64,000 nt of DNA, from assembly GCA_964195945.1 (NCBI GenBank), contig CAXMRC010000037.1:6451-70450 (forward strand), read 5' to 3'. Positions 52,721-61,759 of this stretch are shown here, piece by piece. Source of the stretch: JAAETI01 sp964195945 (lineage in GTDB: Bacteria; Actinomycetota; Acidimicrobiia; Spongiisociales; UBA5794). The notes beneath the pieces were generated by a model. It did no database searches. It had not been told where the DNA came from and was given only the letters and a program-made list of their open reading frames with translations. A program made the translations under genes and the position numbers. Positions within the stretch are counted from its first letter, which is position 1, and every line of letters starts with the position of its first letter.

Positions 52721-53481
52721 AACCACGCGCCATGATCATTCATGCCTCCGGAACCAACCGCGACCACGACGTCGCCTGGGCGCTGGAACTTGCCGGAGCC
52801 CGGCCCGAGATCGTTCACATCAACGCCATCCGAGACGGCGAGTGCAGGCTGCTCGACTATCAGATGATGGTGCTCCCCGGTGGCTTCTCCTACGGCGACG
52901 ACCTCGGCGCAGGCAAACTGTGGGCGATCGCATTGCGCAACCGACTTGGCCGGGACCTGGAGAAGTTCATCGATATCGGACGCCCCGTTATCGGGATCTG
53001 TAACGGCTTCCAGGCACTTGTGAAATCCGGGCTACTGCCGTCTCTGCACGGATCATCCAACCAGCAGACCACTCTGACCCGCAACGAGTCGGGGAAATTC
53101 GAGTGCCGCTGGGTAGATCTCGAACCAAACGTCGCGGCGAACAGTTTCTGGACCAAAGACCTGAACGAGCCCATCCACTGTCCCGTTGCCCATGGTGAGG
53201 GACGATTCGTCACCGATGGCGACACTCTCACCGCAATCGAAGACCAGGGGTTAGTCGCTCTCCGCTACCGCATCACTGGACCAAGATATCCGTCCAATCC
53301 GAATGGCTCGGCCAACGACATCGCCGGAATCATCAATCCCGACGGCAATATTCTCGGATTGATGCCCCACCCCGAAGATCACATCGTGCCCGCGCAACAC
53401 CCGGGTCGGCATCGCGGCAAGACCAACGGATCAGGTCTCCCCCTCTTTGAGAACGGAGTCGAGCATGCATCTCTTATGTAG
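52717..53481 (+). CDS. purQ: FGAM synthase glutaminase subunit
   Basis: A class I glutamine amidotransferase that supplies ammonia to PurL. Triad: cysteine in GICNGFQALVKSG (about residues 97-109), histidine and glutamate in LMPHPEDHIVP (about 218-228). GGFSYGDDLGAGKLWA forms the oxyanion region. At 254 residues plus tail it is longer than the B. subtilis type (227). The ATG overlaps the purL stop; purC follows 27 bases later with its own Shine-Dalgarno. PurQ and the PurSSL protein would form the complete FGAR amidotransferase complex. Confidence 0.95.
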   Translation: MKPRAMIIHASGTNRDHDVAWALELAGARPEIVHINAIRDGECRLLDYQMMVLPGGFSYGDDLGAGKLWAIALRNRLGRDLEKFIDIGRPVIGICNGFQALVKSGLLPSLHGSSNQQTTLTRNESGKFECRWVDLEPNVAANSFWTKDLNEPIHCPVAHGEGRFVTDGDTLTAIEDQGLVALRYRITGPRYPSNPNGSANDIAGIINPDGNILGLMPHPEDHIVPAQHPGRHRGKTNGSGLPLFENGVEHASLM

Positions 53482-53508
53482 CTGGGTACGAGGAGAGAGG
53501 ATCTGGAC

Positions 53509-54447
53509 GTGAAAGCTGAGCACGATATTGTTGCCGCAATTCCCAACGCGCTACTCAGGACCGACCTTCCCGAGTTAGGCGAACGAATCGAAGGGAAAGT
53601 CCGCGACGTCTATCTCCAGGATGGCAAACGGGTTCTGATCACAACGGACCGGGTCTCGGCGTTCGATCGGGTTTTGGGCGCCATTCCGTTCAAGGGACAG
53701 GTCCTCAACCAACTCAGCGCATGGTGGTTCGAGCAAGTCAGCGGGATCGTCTCCAACCACGTTCTTTCGGTTCCGGATCCGAATGTGACCATCGGGGCCG
53801 AGGCGGAAGCTCTTCCGGTTGAAGTAATAGTCCGCGGCTACATCACCGGAGTGACATCGACATCGCTGTGGACCCTCTATGAGCAGGGCATCGACCGGCC
53901 ATACGGCCTCGATCTCCCCTCAGGGCTCTCCAAGAACGACCCGCTGCCAGAAGCGGTTGTCACGCCAACCACCAAAGCCACCGGCGGTGCCCACGACGAG
54001 CGCTTAACCAATGCGGAGGTGGTGGACAACGGTTTGGTAGCACCGGACCTGTGGCAGGAAGTCCAGAACACGGCACTCGCGGTGTTCGCCCACGGACAAC
54101 AAGTCGCGGCCGATGCCGGCCTCGTGCTCGTCGACACGAAATACGAGTTCGGTTTGATCAACGGTCAACTCGCCCTCATCGATGAGGTTCACACGCCGGA
54201 CTCCAGCCGCTATTGGATCGCTGATACCTACGCTGCGGGACAACCGCAGAACTACGACAAGGAGTTTCTCAGGCTGTGGTTCATCGAGCAGGGGTACCGG
54301 GGAGATGGTGCTGCTCCCACCATGCCGGATGGACTCGTGGCCGAGGTCGCAGCACGCTATATCGATGCTTACGAAAGACTCACCGGTAACCCGTTCCAAC
54401 CAGGGGCTCAGCCTGCGGCAGATCGAATCAGGAAGGCACTGTTGTGA
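53509..54447 (+). CDS. purC: SAICAR synthetase
   Basis: Ligates aspartate to CAIR. The 312 residues are of the longer yeast ADE1-like type rather than the ~240-residue bacterial type. It has IEGKVRDVYLQDGKRVLITTDRVSAFDRVL (about 24-53), VEVIVRGYITGVTSTSLW, LSKNDPLPEAVVTPTTKA, LVLVDTKYEFG and IDEVHTPDSSRYW. The GTG at 53509 is preceded by AGGAGAGAGG. The stop overlaps the purE start (GTGA). This is the same order as the two halves of animal PAICS. Confidence 0.95.
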   Translation: MKAEHDIVAAIPNALLRTDLPELGERIEGKVRDVYLQDGKRVLITTDRVSAFDRVLGAIPFKGQVLNQLSAWWFEQVSGIVSNHVLSVPDPNVTIGAEAEALPVEVIVRGYITGVTSTSLWTLYEQGIDRPYGLDLPSGLSKNDPLPEAVVTPTTKATGGAHDERLTNAEVVDNGLVAPDLWQEVQNTALAVFAHGQQVAADAGLVLVDTKYEFGLINGQLALIDEVHTPDSSRYWIADTYAAGQPQNYDKEFLRLWFIEQGYRGDGAAPTMPDGLVAEVAARYIDAYERLTGNPFQPGAQPAADRIRKALL

Positions 54448-54926
54448 AACCTTTCGTCCCCATCATTATGGGATCCAAATCGGATCTCGTTCATGGCTCC
54501 GCAATCGCGGAATCGTTACAAGCGTTCGGCATAGACAGCGAAATCCGGGTGGCCTCGGCTCACAAGGCGGCGACCTATTTGCTGGATCTGCTCGCAGAAT
54601 ACGAGGCTGATGGGCGGCCCAAGGTCTACATCACCGTGGCCGGCCGTTCCAATGCGCTCAGCGGCCTCGTCGATGGAAACGTCACCTCTCCGGTAATTGC
54701 CTGCCCCCCATACTCGGATCGCTTCGGTGGGGCCGACATCTTCTCCTCGCTGCGGATGCCGTCCGGTATCGCCCCATTGGTCGTTCTCGACCCCGGTGGA
54801 GCCGCCCTAGCCGCAGCCAAGATCCTTGGTCTCAGCGAGCCGGCCATTCAGCAGACGGTCGCCGCTCACCAGGCGGCGGCAACTGAAACGATCATCAACG
54901 ACGACCAAGCGACCCAGGCGGAGTAG
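54444..54926 (+). CDS. purE: AIR carboxylase, class II (animal-type) PurE
   Basis: A 160-residue carboxylase that attaches CO2 to AIR directly. It reads IIMGSKSDLVHGSA, RVASAHKAATYLL, VAGRSNALSGLVDGNV, IACPPYSDRFGGADIF and SSLRMPSGIAPLVVL. The SAHK, AGRSN and SSLRxPSG elements are those of class II PurE (as in human PAICS and Treponema), whereas class I enzymes have SAHR, AGAGGAAHLPG and VQMPRG. Class II enzymes do not need PurK, and no purK is present in the operon. GTG start coupled to the purC stop. Confidence 0.93.
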   Translation: MKPFVPIIMGSKSDLVHGSAIAESLQAFGIDSEIRVASAHKAATYLLDLLAEYEADGRPKVYITVAGRSNALSGLVDGNVTSPVIACPPYSDRFGGADIFSSLRMPSGIAPLVVLDPGGAALAAAKILGLSEPAIQQTVAAHQAAATETIINDDQATQAE

Positions 54927-54953
54927 CCTGCCATCGAAGCGGGAGTGCAACGA

Positions 54954-56438
54954 GTGAACGACATGTTCGCAGACGACATACTCGATCGCCCCCGTGAGGC
55001 GTGCGGTGTATTCGGCATATACGCGCCAAACACCGACGTGGCCCGCGTCTCTTTCTTCGCCCTCTATGCCCTCCAGCACCGCGGCCAGGAGAGCGCCGGA
55101 ATCGCAACGAGCGACGGCGTTTCTGCAGCCGTCCACAAAGATATGGGTCTTGTCGCCCAGGTGTTCACCGAAGACAACCTGGCCCGTCTCGAAGGGCACC
55201 TCGCCATCGGACAAACTCGCTACTCGACCACCGGGTCATCCCACCTGCGGAATGCGCAGCCATACCTAATCGAGACGATGCATGGACCACTCGGAGTGGG
55301 ACACAACGGCAACCTGACCAACGCCCCGCAACTCCGCAACAGGTTGCTGAAACGAGGTGTCGGCCTTTCCTCCTCGAGTGACAGCGAAGTAATCACACAG
55401 ATGCTGGCTGCGCCGGCGCCGGATACAACGGATGCGAGCCCTGACTGGGAGTCACGGATTACCCAATTCATCGCCGAGGCCGAAGGAGCGTACTCCCTCG
55501 TTGTGCTGACGCGGAACGCCGTATTCGGTGTTCGCGACCCCAAAGGGTTCCGCCCTCTCTGCATCGGGAAACTGGCCGACGGTGGCTACGTACTTGCTTC
55601 TGAGTCGTGTGCGCTTGGTACCGTCTCCGCCAGCTACGTGCGGGAGGTAGAGCCGGGAGAGATCGTCAGACTCGACCAGGACGGCTTGCACAGCATCTCG
55701 AGCCAGAACCGACAACCATCCTCACTTTGCGTCTTTGAGTACGTCTATTTCTCGCGACCCGATTCGGTTCTGGAGAACCAGACAATTCACCGGGTACGAC
55801 AGCGGCTCGGGGAAGTCCTCGCCGCCGAAGCTCCCGCCCACGCTGATGTCGTCGTTGGGGTTCCAGACTCCGCGACGCCTGCCGCCATCGGGTATGCCAC
55901 CGCGTCTGGCATTCCCTATACCGAGGGGCTCATCAAGAACCGCTACATCGGACGCACCTTTATCGAACCCGACGATCAGCTTCGCCGATCCGGCGTCCAT
56001 CTCAAGTACAACCCGCTCGACGCCAATCTTGCAGGCAAGCGGGTCGTTCTTATCGATGATTCGATCGTGCGTGGTACAACAGCCGGACCGCTGGTGACTC
56101 TCCTCCGCGAGGGAGGTGCGGCCGAAGTCCATGTTCGTGTTTCTTCTCCCCCGGTTCGCCATCCATGCTTCATGGGGATCGACATGGCAGCCAGCAAAGA
56201 CCTGATCGGCTTCGTCAAAACAACAGAAGAAATCAGAGAGCACATCGGTGCTGATAGCCTCGCCTATCTATCGCAAGAGGGAATGATGAGTGCTGTGACA
56301 CAAGAGGCTGCCGCAGGGTCCGGCCATTGCAACGCTTGTTTCTCCGGCGAATACCCAATCAAGCTCGACAAGTTTTGGAAAGACCGTGACAAGCTCGCCT
56401 TCCATGGTGCTTGGTCCGAAGGTGGAGGAGACCAATGA
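54954..56438 (+). CDS. purF: Amidophosphoribosyltransferase
   Basis: First step of purine synthesis: PRPP plus glutamine to phosphoribosylamine. A short propeptide precedes the N-terminal nucleophile cysteine in REACGVFGIYA. The Ntn glutaminase domain is followed by the PRTase with VVGVPDSATPAAIGYA and VVLIDDSIVRGTTAGPLV. Cysteines in SLCVFEYVYFSRPD, VRHPCFMGIDMA and GHCNACFSGEYP match the [4Fe-4S] ligands of the B. subtilis type. 494 residues from the GTG at 54954, eight bases after GGGAG. The stop overlaps the purDM start. Confidence 0.95.
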   Translation: MNDMFADDILDRPREACGVFGIYAPNTDVARVSFFALYALQHRGQESAGIATSDGVSAAVHKDMGLVAQVFTEDNLARLEGHLAIGQTRYSTTGSSHLRNAQPYLIETMHGPLGVGHNGNLTNAPQLRNRLLKRGVGLSSSSDSEVITQMLAAPAPDTTDASPDWESRITQFIAEAEGAYSLVVLTRNAVFGVRDPKGFRPLCIGKLADGGYVLASESCALGTVSASYVREVEPGEIVRLDQDGLHSISSQNRQPSSLCVFEYVYFSRPDSVLENQTIHRVRQRLGEVLAAEAPAHADVVVGVPDSATPAAIGYATASGIPYTEGLIKNRYIGRTFIEPDDQLRRSGVHLKYNPLDANLAGKRVVLIDDSIVRGTTAGPLVTLLREGGAAEVHVRVSSPPVRHPCFMGIDMAASKDLIGFVKTTEEIREHIGADSLAYLSQEGMMSAVTQEAAAGSGHCNACFSGEYPIKLDKFWKDRDKLAFHGAWSEGGGDQ

Positions 56439-58762
56439 CAGCCAACGTTCTCCTTATCGGGAGTGGTGGCCGCGAGCACGCCCTGGCGTGGAAACTCGCC
56501 GAGTCACCACACGTCGCAAATGTCTTTGTTGCACCGGGCAACGGTGGGACAGCCGGGGCGGGCGGCAAGATCAAAAACATAGCAATCGCCGAATCCGCCT
56601 TCGATGATCTGATCGAATTTGCGGGAGACAACGATATTGAGCTGACGGTGGTGGGGCCGGAAGCCCCCCTTGTCGACGGGATCGTCGACTGCTTTGAACG
56701 CGCCGGGTTGCGCTGTTTTGGCCCGGTGGCAGGAGCCGCCCGTCTCGAAGGCTCGAAGCGATTCTCCAAAGAGCTCATGGATAGGGCCCGGATACCGACA
56801 GCCGCGTACCAAACCTTCACCGACCACGGTGAAGCAATCGACTACTTCAGGTCCACCGATGGCCGCGTCGTGATCAAGGCATCGGGCCTTGCTGCCGGCA
56901 AAGGCGTGATCGTCCCCAACTCCAACTCCGAAGCGGAGCAGGCGCTAAACCGGATCATGATCGAGCACGAGTTTGGAGATGCAGGATCAGAGGTTGTCAT
57001 CGAAGAACGCTTGTTCGGTCAGGAGGTATCGATCCTGGCGTTTTGTGACGGGACCACGATCGTCCCGATGCCACCTGCGCAGGATCACAAACCGCTTCTG
57101 GATAGCGACAAGGGCCCAAATACGGGAGGGATGGGGGCCTATGCCCCGACCCCGTTGATTGACGCGGCCATGATGGGCGAGTTCGTAACAGGGGTGATGG
57201 AGCCAGTTATCCGTGCCCTCGCTCTCGACGGCTATCCCTATGTCGGCATCCTCTACGCGGGACTCATGCTCACCGACGACGGCCACAAGGTGCTCGAGTT
57301 CAATTGTCGGTTTGGCGATCCCGAGACCCAGGTTGTGCTGCCACTGCTCACGAGCGATCTCTATGAGGTTCTCAATGCGTGTATTGATGGCACACTGGGC
57401 AACATCGACGTCGGCTGGAGTGACGAGGTCGCGGCGACGGTGGTGGCGGCAGCCGAGGGATACCCAGGCCCCTCTACACCGGGACGGCGCATTACAGGTC
57501 TCGACGACGCAGCCGGCGTTCCAGGGGTGACGGTATTCCATGCGGGCACTGCCCTCGATGGCGAGTTTGTCACCGCGGGCGGTCGAGTTGTCGCCGTAAC
57601 CGGTGTCCAGCCCAACCTGCCGATGGCTTTGGCGTGCGCCTATCACGGCATCGAGCACATCGAATTCGAGGGGATGCAGTATCGCAACGATATCGGGGCA
57701 CGAATCGGGGAGCTACCTGAGGCGGCGGGTCGCCAGAGCCTGCTCCCCCGCAGCGCAACCTACGCAGATGCCGGTGTCGACATAGCGGCAGGATCACGCG
57801 CAGTCGCGATGATGAAACGCGATGTCTTGTCGACCTACGGACCCGAGGTCATTGCCGGGATCGGATCGTTTGGGGGCATGTTCGATGCGTCCGGACTTGG
57901 TGCGGACGCGGTCCTCGTTGCGTCGACTGACGGAGTGGGAACAAAGACCAAGATCGCCACCCAGCTGCAGCGGTTCGACACCATCGGACACGACATCGTC
58001 AACCACTGCGTTAACGACATCCTGGTGCAGGGCGCTCGGCCTCTCTTCTTCCTCGACTACGTGGCGACCAGCCATCTCGATCCGCGGATAGCGGCCACTG
58101 TGGTTGGAGGGATGGCCGCGGCTTGTCGTGAGGCTGGTTGCGCCTTGCTCGGCGGAGAGACGGCCGAGATGCCAGGGGTCTATGAGGAAGACGAACTCGA
58201 CGTCGTCGGAACGATGATTGGTGTGGTTAGCCGGAGCCAGATCATCGACCACCGTCGGGTCGAGGTGGGAGACGCAGTCATCGGTATCCGATCGTCCGGG
58301 CTGCACACGAACGGATTCTCGCTGGCACGCAAGGTATTCGAGCTTTGGGACCTTGCAGACAGGATCGCCGCTCTGGGCGGCTCGCTCGGCAGCGCCTTGC
58401 TCGAACCACACCGCAGCTACCTCCCGCACATCATGGCCCTCCGCGATGCGGGCATCGATATCCACGCACTCGTGCATATAACTGGGGGCGGTCTTATCGA
58501 GAATCCAGCTCGAGTTCTGCCAGAAAAGACGGCATTACGTATCAACCGATCTTCGTGGGCAATCCCGCCCCTGTTCGCTCTCATCCGATCTCAGGGCAAC
58601 ATCATCGAACGAGAAATGTTCACGGCGTTCAACATGGGCGTCGGCATGCTGGTTGTACTTCCTGCGGCCGCGGCGACTGATGCGCTCTTGAAGCTCGGCT
58701 CCGAGGCATGGCTGATCGGTGAGATCATCCCGCGCCGCGACGAACCTGTTGAGCTGGCGTGA
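56435..58762 (+). CDS. Bifunctional GAR synthetase-AIR synthetase (PurD-PurM fusion)
   Basis: One uninterrupted 775-residue frame holds two enzymes. PurD (about 1-425): VLLIGSGGREHALAWKLAES, VVGPEAPLVDGIVD, KASGLAAGKGVIV, GPNTGGMGAYAPTP and YVGILYAGLMLT. PurM (about 437-775): ATYADAGVDIAAGSRAV, ASTDGVGTKTKIA, VNHCVNDILVQGA, LLGGETAEMPGVYEEDELD, GLHTNGFSLARKV and HITGGGLIENPARVLP. All catalytic motifs of both look intact, and the linker is only about 12 residues. The usual bacterial arrangement has two genes. With purN overlapping downstream, the order equals that of eukaryotic GART. ATGA overlap with purF fixes the start. Confidence 0.96.
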   Translation: MTANVLLIGSGGREHALAWKLAESPHVANVFVAPGNGGTAGAGGKIKNIAIAESAFDDLIEFAGDNDIELTVVGPEAPLVDGIVDCFERAGLRCFGPVAGAARLEGSKRFSKELMDRARIPTAAYQTFTDHGEAIDYFRSTDGRVVIKASGLAAGKGVIVPNSNSEAEQALNRIMIEHEFGDAGSEVVIEERLFGQEVSILAFCDGTTIVPMPPAQDHKPLLDSDKGPNTGGMGAYAPTPLIDAAMMGEFVTGVMEPVIRALALDGYPYVGILYAGLMLTDDGHKVLEFNCRFGDPETQVVLPLLTSDLYEVLNACIDGTLGNIDVGWSDEVAATVVAAAEGYPGPSTPGRRITGLDDAAGVPGVTVFHAGTALDGEFVTAGGRVVAVTGVQPNLPMALACAYHGIEHIEFEGMQYRNDIGARIGELPEAAGRQSLLPRSATYADAGVDIAAGSRAVAMMKRDVLSTYGPEVIAGIGSFGGMFDASGLGADAVLVASTDGVGTKTKIATQLQRFDTIGHDIVNHCVNDILVQGARPLFFLDYVATSHLDPRIAATVVGGMAAACREAGCALLGGETAEMPGVYEEDELDVVGTMIGVVSRSQIIDHRRVEVGDAVIGIRSSGLHTNGFSLARKVFELWDLADRIAALGGSLGSALLEPHRSYLPHIMALRDAGIDIHALVHITGGGLIENPARVLPEKTALRINRSSWAIPPLFALIRSQGNIIEREMFTAFNMGVGMLVVLPAAAATDALLKLGSEAWLIGEIIPRRDEPVELA

Positions 58763-59343
58763 ACCGTGTTGCCGTCCTGATATCAGGCAAAGGCACCAAC
58801 CTTCAGGCTCTGATTGATAGCACCGCCTCAGGCGACCTGGATGCCGAAATCTGCGTGGTGGTGTCGAGTAGTCCTGATGCGTACGGGCTCGTCAGGGCAG
58901 AGCGGGCAAACATCCCCGTTGCGGTCATCACCCCAGATGGGTTCGGCGGTGATCGCGACTCATTCGACGCTGAGCTTGCCGCCGTCGTCGCCTCCTACCA
59001 CCCAAACCTTGTCGTCCTGGCCGGCTGGATGTTGATCCTCGGTGCGAATTTCCTCGATCGCTTCTCGAACCGGGTGATCAACCTGCACCCGGCGATGCCA
59101 GGGTCCTTCCCAGGTACCAAGGCAATTGAGCGAGCTCATGCAGCCTTCCATCGCGGTGAGATCAAGCGCACCGGTGTGATGGTGCACCAGGTCATCGCCG
59201 AAGTCGATGCTGGTCCGGTTGTAGTGATGGAGCCGGTACCCATATTCCGTGGCGAATCCGTAGAAGATCTCGAAGAGCGCGTTCACCTGGTTGAGCACAA
59301 CCTGATAATTGCGGCAGTCGATCTGTTGCTAGGCGATGCCTAG
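58759..59343 (+). CDS. purN: Phosphoribosylglycinamide formyltransferase
   Basis: A 194-residue folate-dependent GAR transformylase: VAVLISGKGTNLQALI (phosphate loop), LVVLAGWMLILGANFLDRF, VINLHPAMPGSFPGTKAIERA with catalytic Asn and His (NLHP), and TGVMVHQVIAEVDAGPVV with the catalytic Asp. The GTG overlaps the purDM stop (GTGA). Its 3' end overlaps the convergent nuclease-polymerase gene by 15 bases. Confidence 0.96.
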   Translation: MNRVAVLISGKGTNLQALIDSTASGDLDAEICVVVSSSPDAYGLVRAERANIPVAVITPDGFGGDRDSFDAELAAVVASYHPNLVVLAGWMLILGANFLDRFSNRVINLHPAMPGSFPGTKAIERAHAAFHRGEIKRTGVMVHQVIAEVDAGPVVVMEPVPIFRGESVEDLEERVHLVEHNLIIAAVDLLLGDA

Positions 59344-61149
59344 AGCGGTTTCCGCCGCCTCCAGGTGCTGCCCCCCGCGCAGAACCGGAGCGAACAGATC
59401 ACCGTATTGGCGGAGCCGGGGCCAGATGGTTGCGATAGTGAAGTCGTCTGGCCTGACCTGGCCGATCTCATCCCACAGGATTGGGGTCGATACTGGAGCC
59501 CCGGGACGGGGCCGGACCGAGTAGACCGAGGCGATGGTTTTCCCGCCAACGTTTTGATTGTGATCGATGAAGACCTTTGCTCCCCTTTTGGCGATGTCCC
59601 ACGTCATCGTCACTGTCTCGGGATCAGCGGCAACAACCAATTGTCCGACTGTCTCGACAAAACGGCGCACTCTGACGTACTCGTAGATCGGTTCGACAGG
59701 GACATAGATATGGATTCCGGTTGCCCCGCTCGTCTTTGCATAGGAGTCGAGACCGAGCCTGTCGAGGATGACTTTGATCAGACCCGCGGTGTAGGTGACC
59801 TGCTCCCACGTCACTCCTTTTTGTGGATCGAGATCGAAGACAGCGAAGTCCGCGTATTGGTGACGCTCGGCACGGCTCAGCCACGGGTGCATCTCGATAC
59901 ACGCCATGTTGGCGACCCAGATCAACGACTCGACATCTGGTGCCGTGCAAAACTCGATCGTCGCACCGCCGGGTGCGTCGCCTCGATGGCTCGAGTGAAT
60001 CGGTGCTCTAACCAGCCAGTCGGGTGCGTGCGACGGACATTGCTTCTCGTAGAAGAACTCGCCCGCGGAACCGTCGGGGTATCTCGCCATCGACAACGCC
60101 CGGCCGGCCACGTGGGGAAGTAGGAGGGGGGCTATCGATGCGTAGTACTGGATCAAGTCGCCCTTGGTGTAGTCATCACCAAAGAAGGGCTTGGCCGGGT
60201 TTGAGATGCGGACGGCACGATCGAGTCCGGTGGTTCGGAAGCCGTCTCCTTCGGGCGCAATGTCGACCGGGTCCGGGAATTCGATGGCGGCCGTGGCCAG
60301 TCGATCCACCGGGCCTGAACTTTTTTGGATCACGGATGCCGCACCGGCACGGAGATCAGCCTCGATCAGGTCGTGGCTCTCTTGTTCCCTTGCCTCGGAG
60401 ATCACGACCATGCGCAGCCCGGCCGCGGCGGCGGCCTCCCCCAGGAGGTTGGAGCGGAGCGAGCCTTTACCGTACGGGAGATGGCGGATTTCTCCATGGA
60501 TACCAAATTCGTTGTCGGTGAACTGAGTATGAAGCGGGTCGATAGCCCAACCGGGAAACTCGTTACGGAGAAAGGCGATAACAGAGAGGAACGCCTCACG
60601 GGTGGTTAGGCCACCACCGGACTTAGCGTGGACGTGAGCCCAGTCGATTACCGGCCGGACGAACGAGAACTGCTTTGCGATGATTGCGATGTCACCGAGT
60701 GAGCCGAAGGCACGATCGCTACCTGCCGTCTCGAGACCCAGTGCGACACCAAGGTGACGAACCTTTGGTTCGATCCGCCGTAGGCCTTCAGCAACAAGCT
60801 CATGGAGATCATCGGGTTCCCGATCCTTGATGTGACCGGTGTGCGCAACGATGGTGTGCGCACCTAGAGCCTTACCGAGCTTCATCGTATGTTCGAGGGC
60901 GGAGAGCGTCTTGGCTCGTTTGTCAGCATCTTCGACGGTGAGGACGGCGAAATAGGGGGCATGTACGGAGACGGAGAGCCCCCTTGCTGCTGCGAGCCCG
61001 CCAAACTCGACGCATCGTTTCTCCTTCCATGGGAACCCATTCACGAAAGGCAGCTCGACGGCGTCGTGTCCGCGTGCGACAAGGGAGTCAAGCCAGCCAG
61101 CATCGTCGTGATCTTCTGGCGGCAGCTGCGAAATTCCGAATCGGATCAT
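59329..61149 (-). CDS. Fusion of endonuclease IV-like AP endonuclease and LigD-type DNA polymerase domain
   Basis: One 606-residue protein. Residues 1-275 are an AP endonuclease IV TIM barrel with the zinc ligands nearly complete: VHAPYF (His63), VAHTGH (His103), LGLETAG (Glu140), VIDWAH (Asp169, His172), PLHTQF (His207), GEIRH (Glu220 in place of Asp, His223) and VVISEA (Glu252). Residues about 305-606 are a LigD PolDom: TKGDLIQYYASIAPLLLPHV, catalytic AVFDLDPQ (Asp439, Asp441), SGATGIHIYVPV, and AKRGAKVFIDHNQN, then SVYSVRPRPGAPVS. No ligase, Ku or phosphoesterase is present in the window. It would incise abasic sites and fill in, or process NHEJ ends. Convergent with purN. Confidence 0.92.
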   Translation of the reverse strand: MIRFGISQLPPEDHDDAGWLDSLVARGHDAVELPFVNGFPWKEKRCVEFGGLAAARGLSVSVHAPYFAVLTVEDADKRAKTLSALEHTMKLGKALGAHTIVAHTGHIKDREPDDLHELVAEGLRRIEPKVRHLGVALGLETAGSDRAFGSLGDIAIIAKQFSFVRPVIDWAHVHAKSGGGLTTREAFLSVIAFLRNEFPGWAIDPLHTQFTDNEFGIHGEIRHLPYGKGSLRSNLLGEAAAAAGLRMVVISEAREQESHDLIEADLRAGAASVIQKSSGPVDRLATAAIEFPDPVDIAPEGDGFRTTGLDRAVRISNPAKPFFGDDYTKGDLIQYYASIAPLLLPHVAGRALSMARYPDGSAGEFFYEKQCPSHAPDWLVRAPIHSSHRGDAPGGATIEFCTAPDVESLIWVANMACIEMHPWLSRAERHQYADFAVFDLDPQKGVTWEQVTYTAGLIKVILDRLGLDSYAKTSGATGIHIYVPVEPIYEYVRVRRFVETVGQLVVAADPETVTMTWDIAKRGAKVFIDHNQNVGGKTIASVYSVRPRPGAPVSTPILWDEIGQVRPDDFTIATIWPRLRQYGDLFAPVLRGGQHLEAAETALGIA

Positions 61150-61177
61150 GGAGCCAGGGTATCGGACACTCGGGGCG

Positions 61178-61690
61178 CTATGGGTCGATGACGTTTGGTG
61201 ACGCCAGCGAGGTCACCGTGATGTGTAGGGGCTCCTCACCCGGCAGGAGCGGACCCAACAGTGTGAAGTCGACGTCTCTTTCGAGGACGACGGTGATCGT
61301 GGCGCCATCGAGGGACGTCACGATTGTGTATATGATTTCGTTTGACCAGCCGTCCTGATGCTCGAGATAGTCGAGGGCCCGGAGCTCAGCTTCATCGAGC
61401 GCCAGAATCACCTCACCCGTCTCGTTGAGATAGGCGATGTCGATGGCAGTGGCGCCAGCGATCGCGGCGGAATCCGCCATGCCTGCAAGGTCCTGACGTT
61501 CGGCAAACACCCGCCAGGTGTCGATGACAACCCCGGCAAACGCCGAGATGACAAGAGTGAGCCCGATCCCCCAGATGGTCACAGAACCGGCCTGACGGGC
61601 TAGTCGTCGCGAATCGCACGAGGGGAGGTAGATACGGCGCACCAGATCATCGTAAAACACCGTTACGCAACACGCAACAGACCCTTCCAT
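61178..61690 (-). CDS. TadE/TadG-like pilus or envelope protein
   Basis: A 170-residue protein. A basic stretch and ARQAGSVTIWGIGLTLVISAFAGVVIDTWRVFAERQDLAGMADSAAIAGATA form the Tad-pseudopilin N-terminal membrane helix and following ADSAALAGA signature typical of TadE/TadG and Flp-associated proteins. The rest is a small exported domain with many acidic residues. The start is uncertain: the ATG at 61690 is nominal and the conserved region begins about 38 residues later. No other Tad genes are in the window. A dyad site shared with the upstream AAA ATPase gene lies before it. Confidence 0.72.
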   Translation of the reverse strand: MEGSVACCVTVFYDDLVRRIYLPSCDSRRLARQAGSVTIWGIGLTLVISAFAGVVIDTWRVFAERQDLAGMADSAAIAGATAIDIAYLNETGEVILALDEAELRALDYLEHQDGWSNEIIYTIVTSLDGATITVVLERDVDFTLLGPLLPGEEPLHITVTSLASPNVIDP

Positions 61691-61714
61691 GTTGTAGCCC
61701 AAACCGAGGTCTTT

Positions 61715-61736
61715 TATCAGTTCTACTTGATAAAGA
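61715..61736 (-). promoter_or_regulatory. Dyad operator-like site, copy 1
   Basis: In plus orientation the site is TATCAGT-N6-TGATAAAGA, with inverted half-sites TATCA and TGATA separated by eight bases. It lies 24 bases upstream of the Tad-like start. The identical arms recur at 62991-63012 upstream of the AAA ATPase gene. Confidence 0.6.
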
Positions 61737-61759
61737 ACGATAGAACCTGAGGGTTGAGA

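Noticed and set aside
57794..58477. Long minus-strand ORFs inside the purine operon
   Set aside because: They are shadow frames of high-GC coding sequence; the plus-strand frames carry clear enzyme motifs.
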